A stretch of DNA of 7,629 bases from Clostridia bacterium. GTDB taxonomy: Bacteria; Bacillota_A; Clostridia; Christensenellales; Aristaeellaceae. The first letter of the stretch is position 1; each line of letters opens with the position of its first letter. The translations under genes were made by a program, and so were the position numbers. The notes beneath the pieces were generated by a model. The model saw nothing but the letters and a program-made list of their open reading frames with translations, was not told the DNA's origin and did no database searches. The DNA lies in contig CAAEDZ010000341.1 in assembly GCA_900754775.1 (NCBI GenBank), positions 1 through 7,629 of the forward strand. Reading direction: 5' to 3'. Below, piece by piece: positions 7,563-7,629 of the stretch.

Positions 7563-7629
7563 TCATCCTTTCACAGAATGCGTTTCGCTGATCTCGCTCT
7601 GCACAGGGAGGAAGTCCACCGTGCCGCGC
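7563..7629 (-). CDS. 3' end of a tandem related gene (probable radical SAM), partial
   Basis: Only the last 21 codons are inside the window. They read RGTVDFLPVQSEISETHSVKG and then TGA at 7563-7565. The first six residues equal the RGTVDF that follows the CRYCL motif at the end of the 5933-7558 protein, and their first 20 nt are identical to that gene. The gene is therefore probably a paralogue, at least of the radical SAM/SPASM-like half; whether it also has a glycosyltransferase half cannot be seen. The tail after the motif is longer and unrelated (15 versus 8 residues). Four bases separate its stop from the next ATG, so the two are in one operon. Confidence 0.75.
   Translation of the reverse strand, partial: RGTVDFLPVQSEISETHSVKG
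7566..7571 (-). promoter_or_regulatory. Ribosome binding site overlapping upstream stop
   Basis: AAAGGA abuts the TGA of the upstream gene (AAAGGATGA) and ends 7 nt before the ATG at 7558. This geometry implies translational coupling. Confidence 0.8.
7610..7629. repeat. 20-nt direct repeat, copy 2 (runs off window)
   Basis: Identical to 5956-5975 over the 20 bases available; the match may continue beyond the right edge. The first differing base lies on the inner side, at 7609 versus 5955. Confidence 0.85.

Noticed and set aside
5906..7591. A 561-codon open frame on the plus strand opposite the GT8/radical SAM gene
   Set aside because: It has Ala/Gly/His/Arg-rich composition and no motifs, while the minus strand has complete catalytic motifs and a proper ribosome binding site.

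Overview
The window looks like chromosomal DNA of a GC-rich member of the Clostridia/Firmicutes. The taxon is an inference. It rests on the gene order L7Ae-like ribosomal protein - rpsL - rpsG - fusA (the Firmicutes str arrangement), perfect AGGAGG-type ribosome binding sites, clear sigma-70-type promoters, and an ABC exporter permease of a type I associate with Firmicutes. All calls were made by reading the sequence; nothing was searched against a database.

Left part (1-3410, minus strand): the str operon. Transcription runs right to left, from an L7Ae/L30e-family K-turn protein (3162-3410) to rpsL (S12), rpsG (S7) and fusA (EF-G). fusA runs off the left edge after 619 codons. A strong promoter (TTGACA, 17 bp, TATCAT) lies just upstream of the L7Ae-like gene. 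The operon therefore has its own promoter here and is not preceded by rpoC. The two larger spacers (rpsL-rpsG, 209 bp; rpsG-fusA, 145 bp) contain inverted repeats that could be regulatory RNA structures. S12 carries Arg at position 88, where Lys is usual.

Middle part (3411-5878, plus strand): a divergent two-gene operon. It encodes an ABC-type ATPase (3621-4322) and its membrane partner (4319-5878), joined by an ATGA overlap and driven by an extended -10 promoter. Together they should form an exporter of unknown substrate. A perfect 11-bp stem at 5893-5923 separates them from the next operon and probably terminates transcription from both sides.

Right part (5933-7629, minus strand): the most unusual content. 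One 541-residue protein joins an N-terminal family 8 glycosyltransferase to a C-terminal compact radical SAM domain with a SPASM-like cysteine tail. Directly upstream, four bases away and translationally coupled, is the 3' end of another gene whose tail carries the same RGTVDF motif and a 20-nt identical stretch. The window therefore shows the end of a tandem array of related radical SAM (perhaps also glycosyltransferase) genes. They are likely involved in making or modifying a glycan or glycoconjugate. The substrate cannot be read from the sequence.
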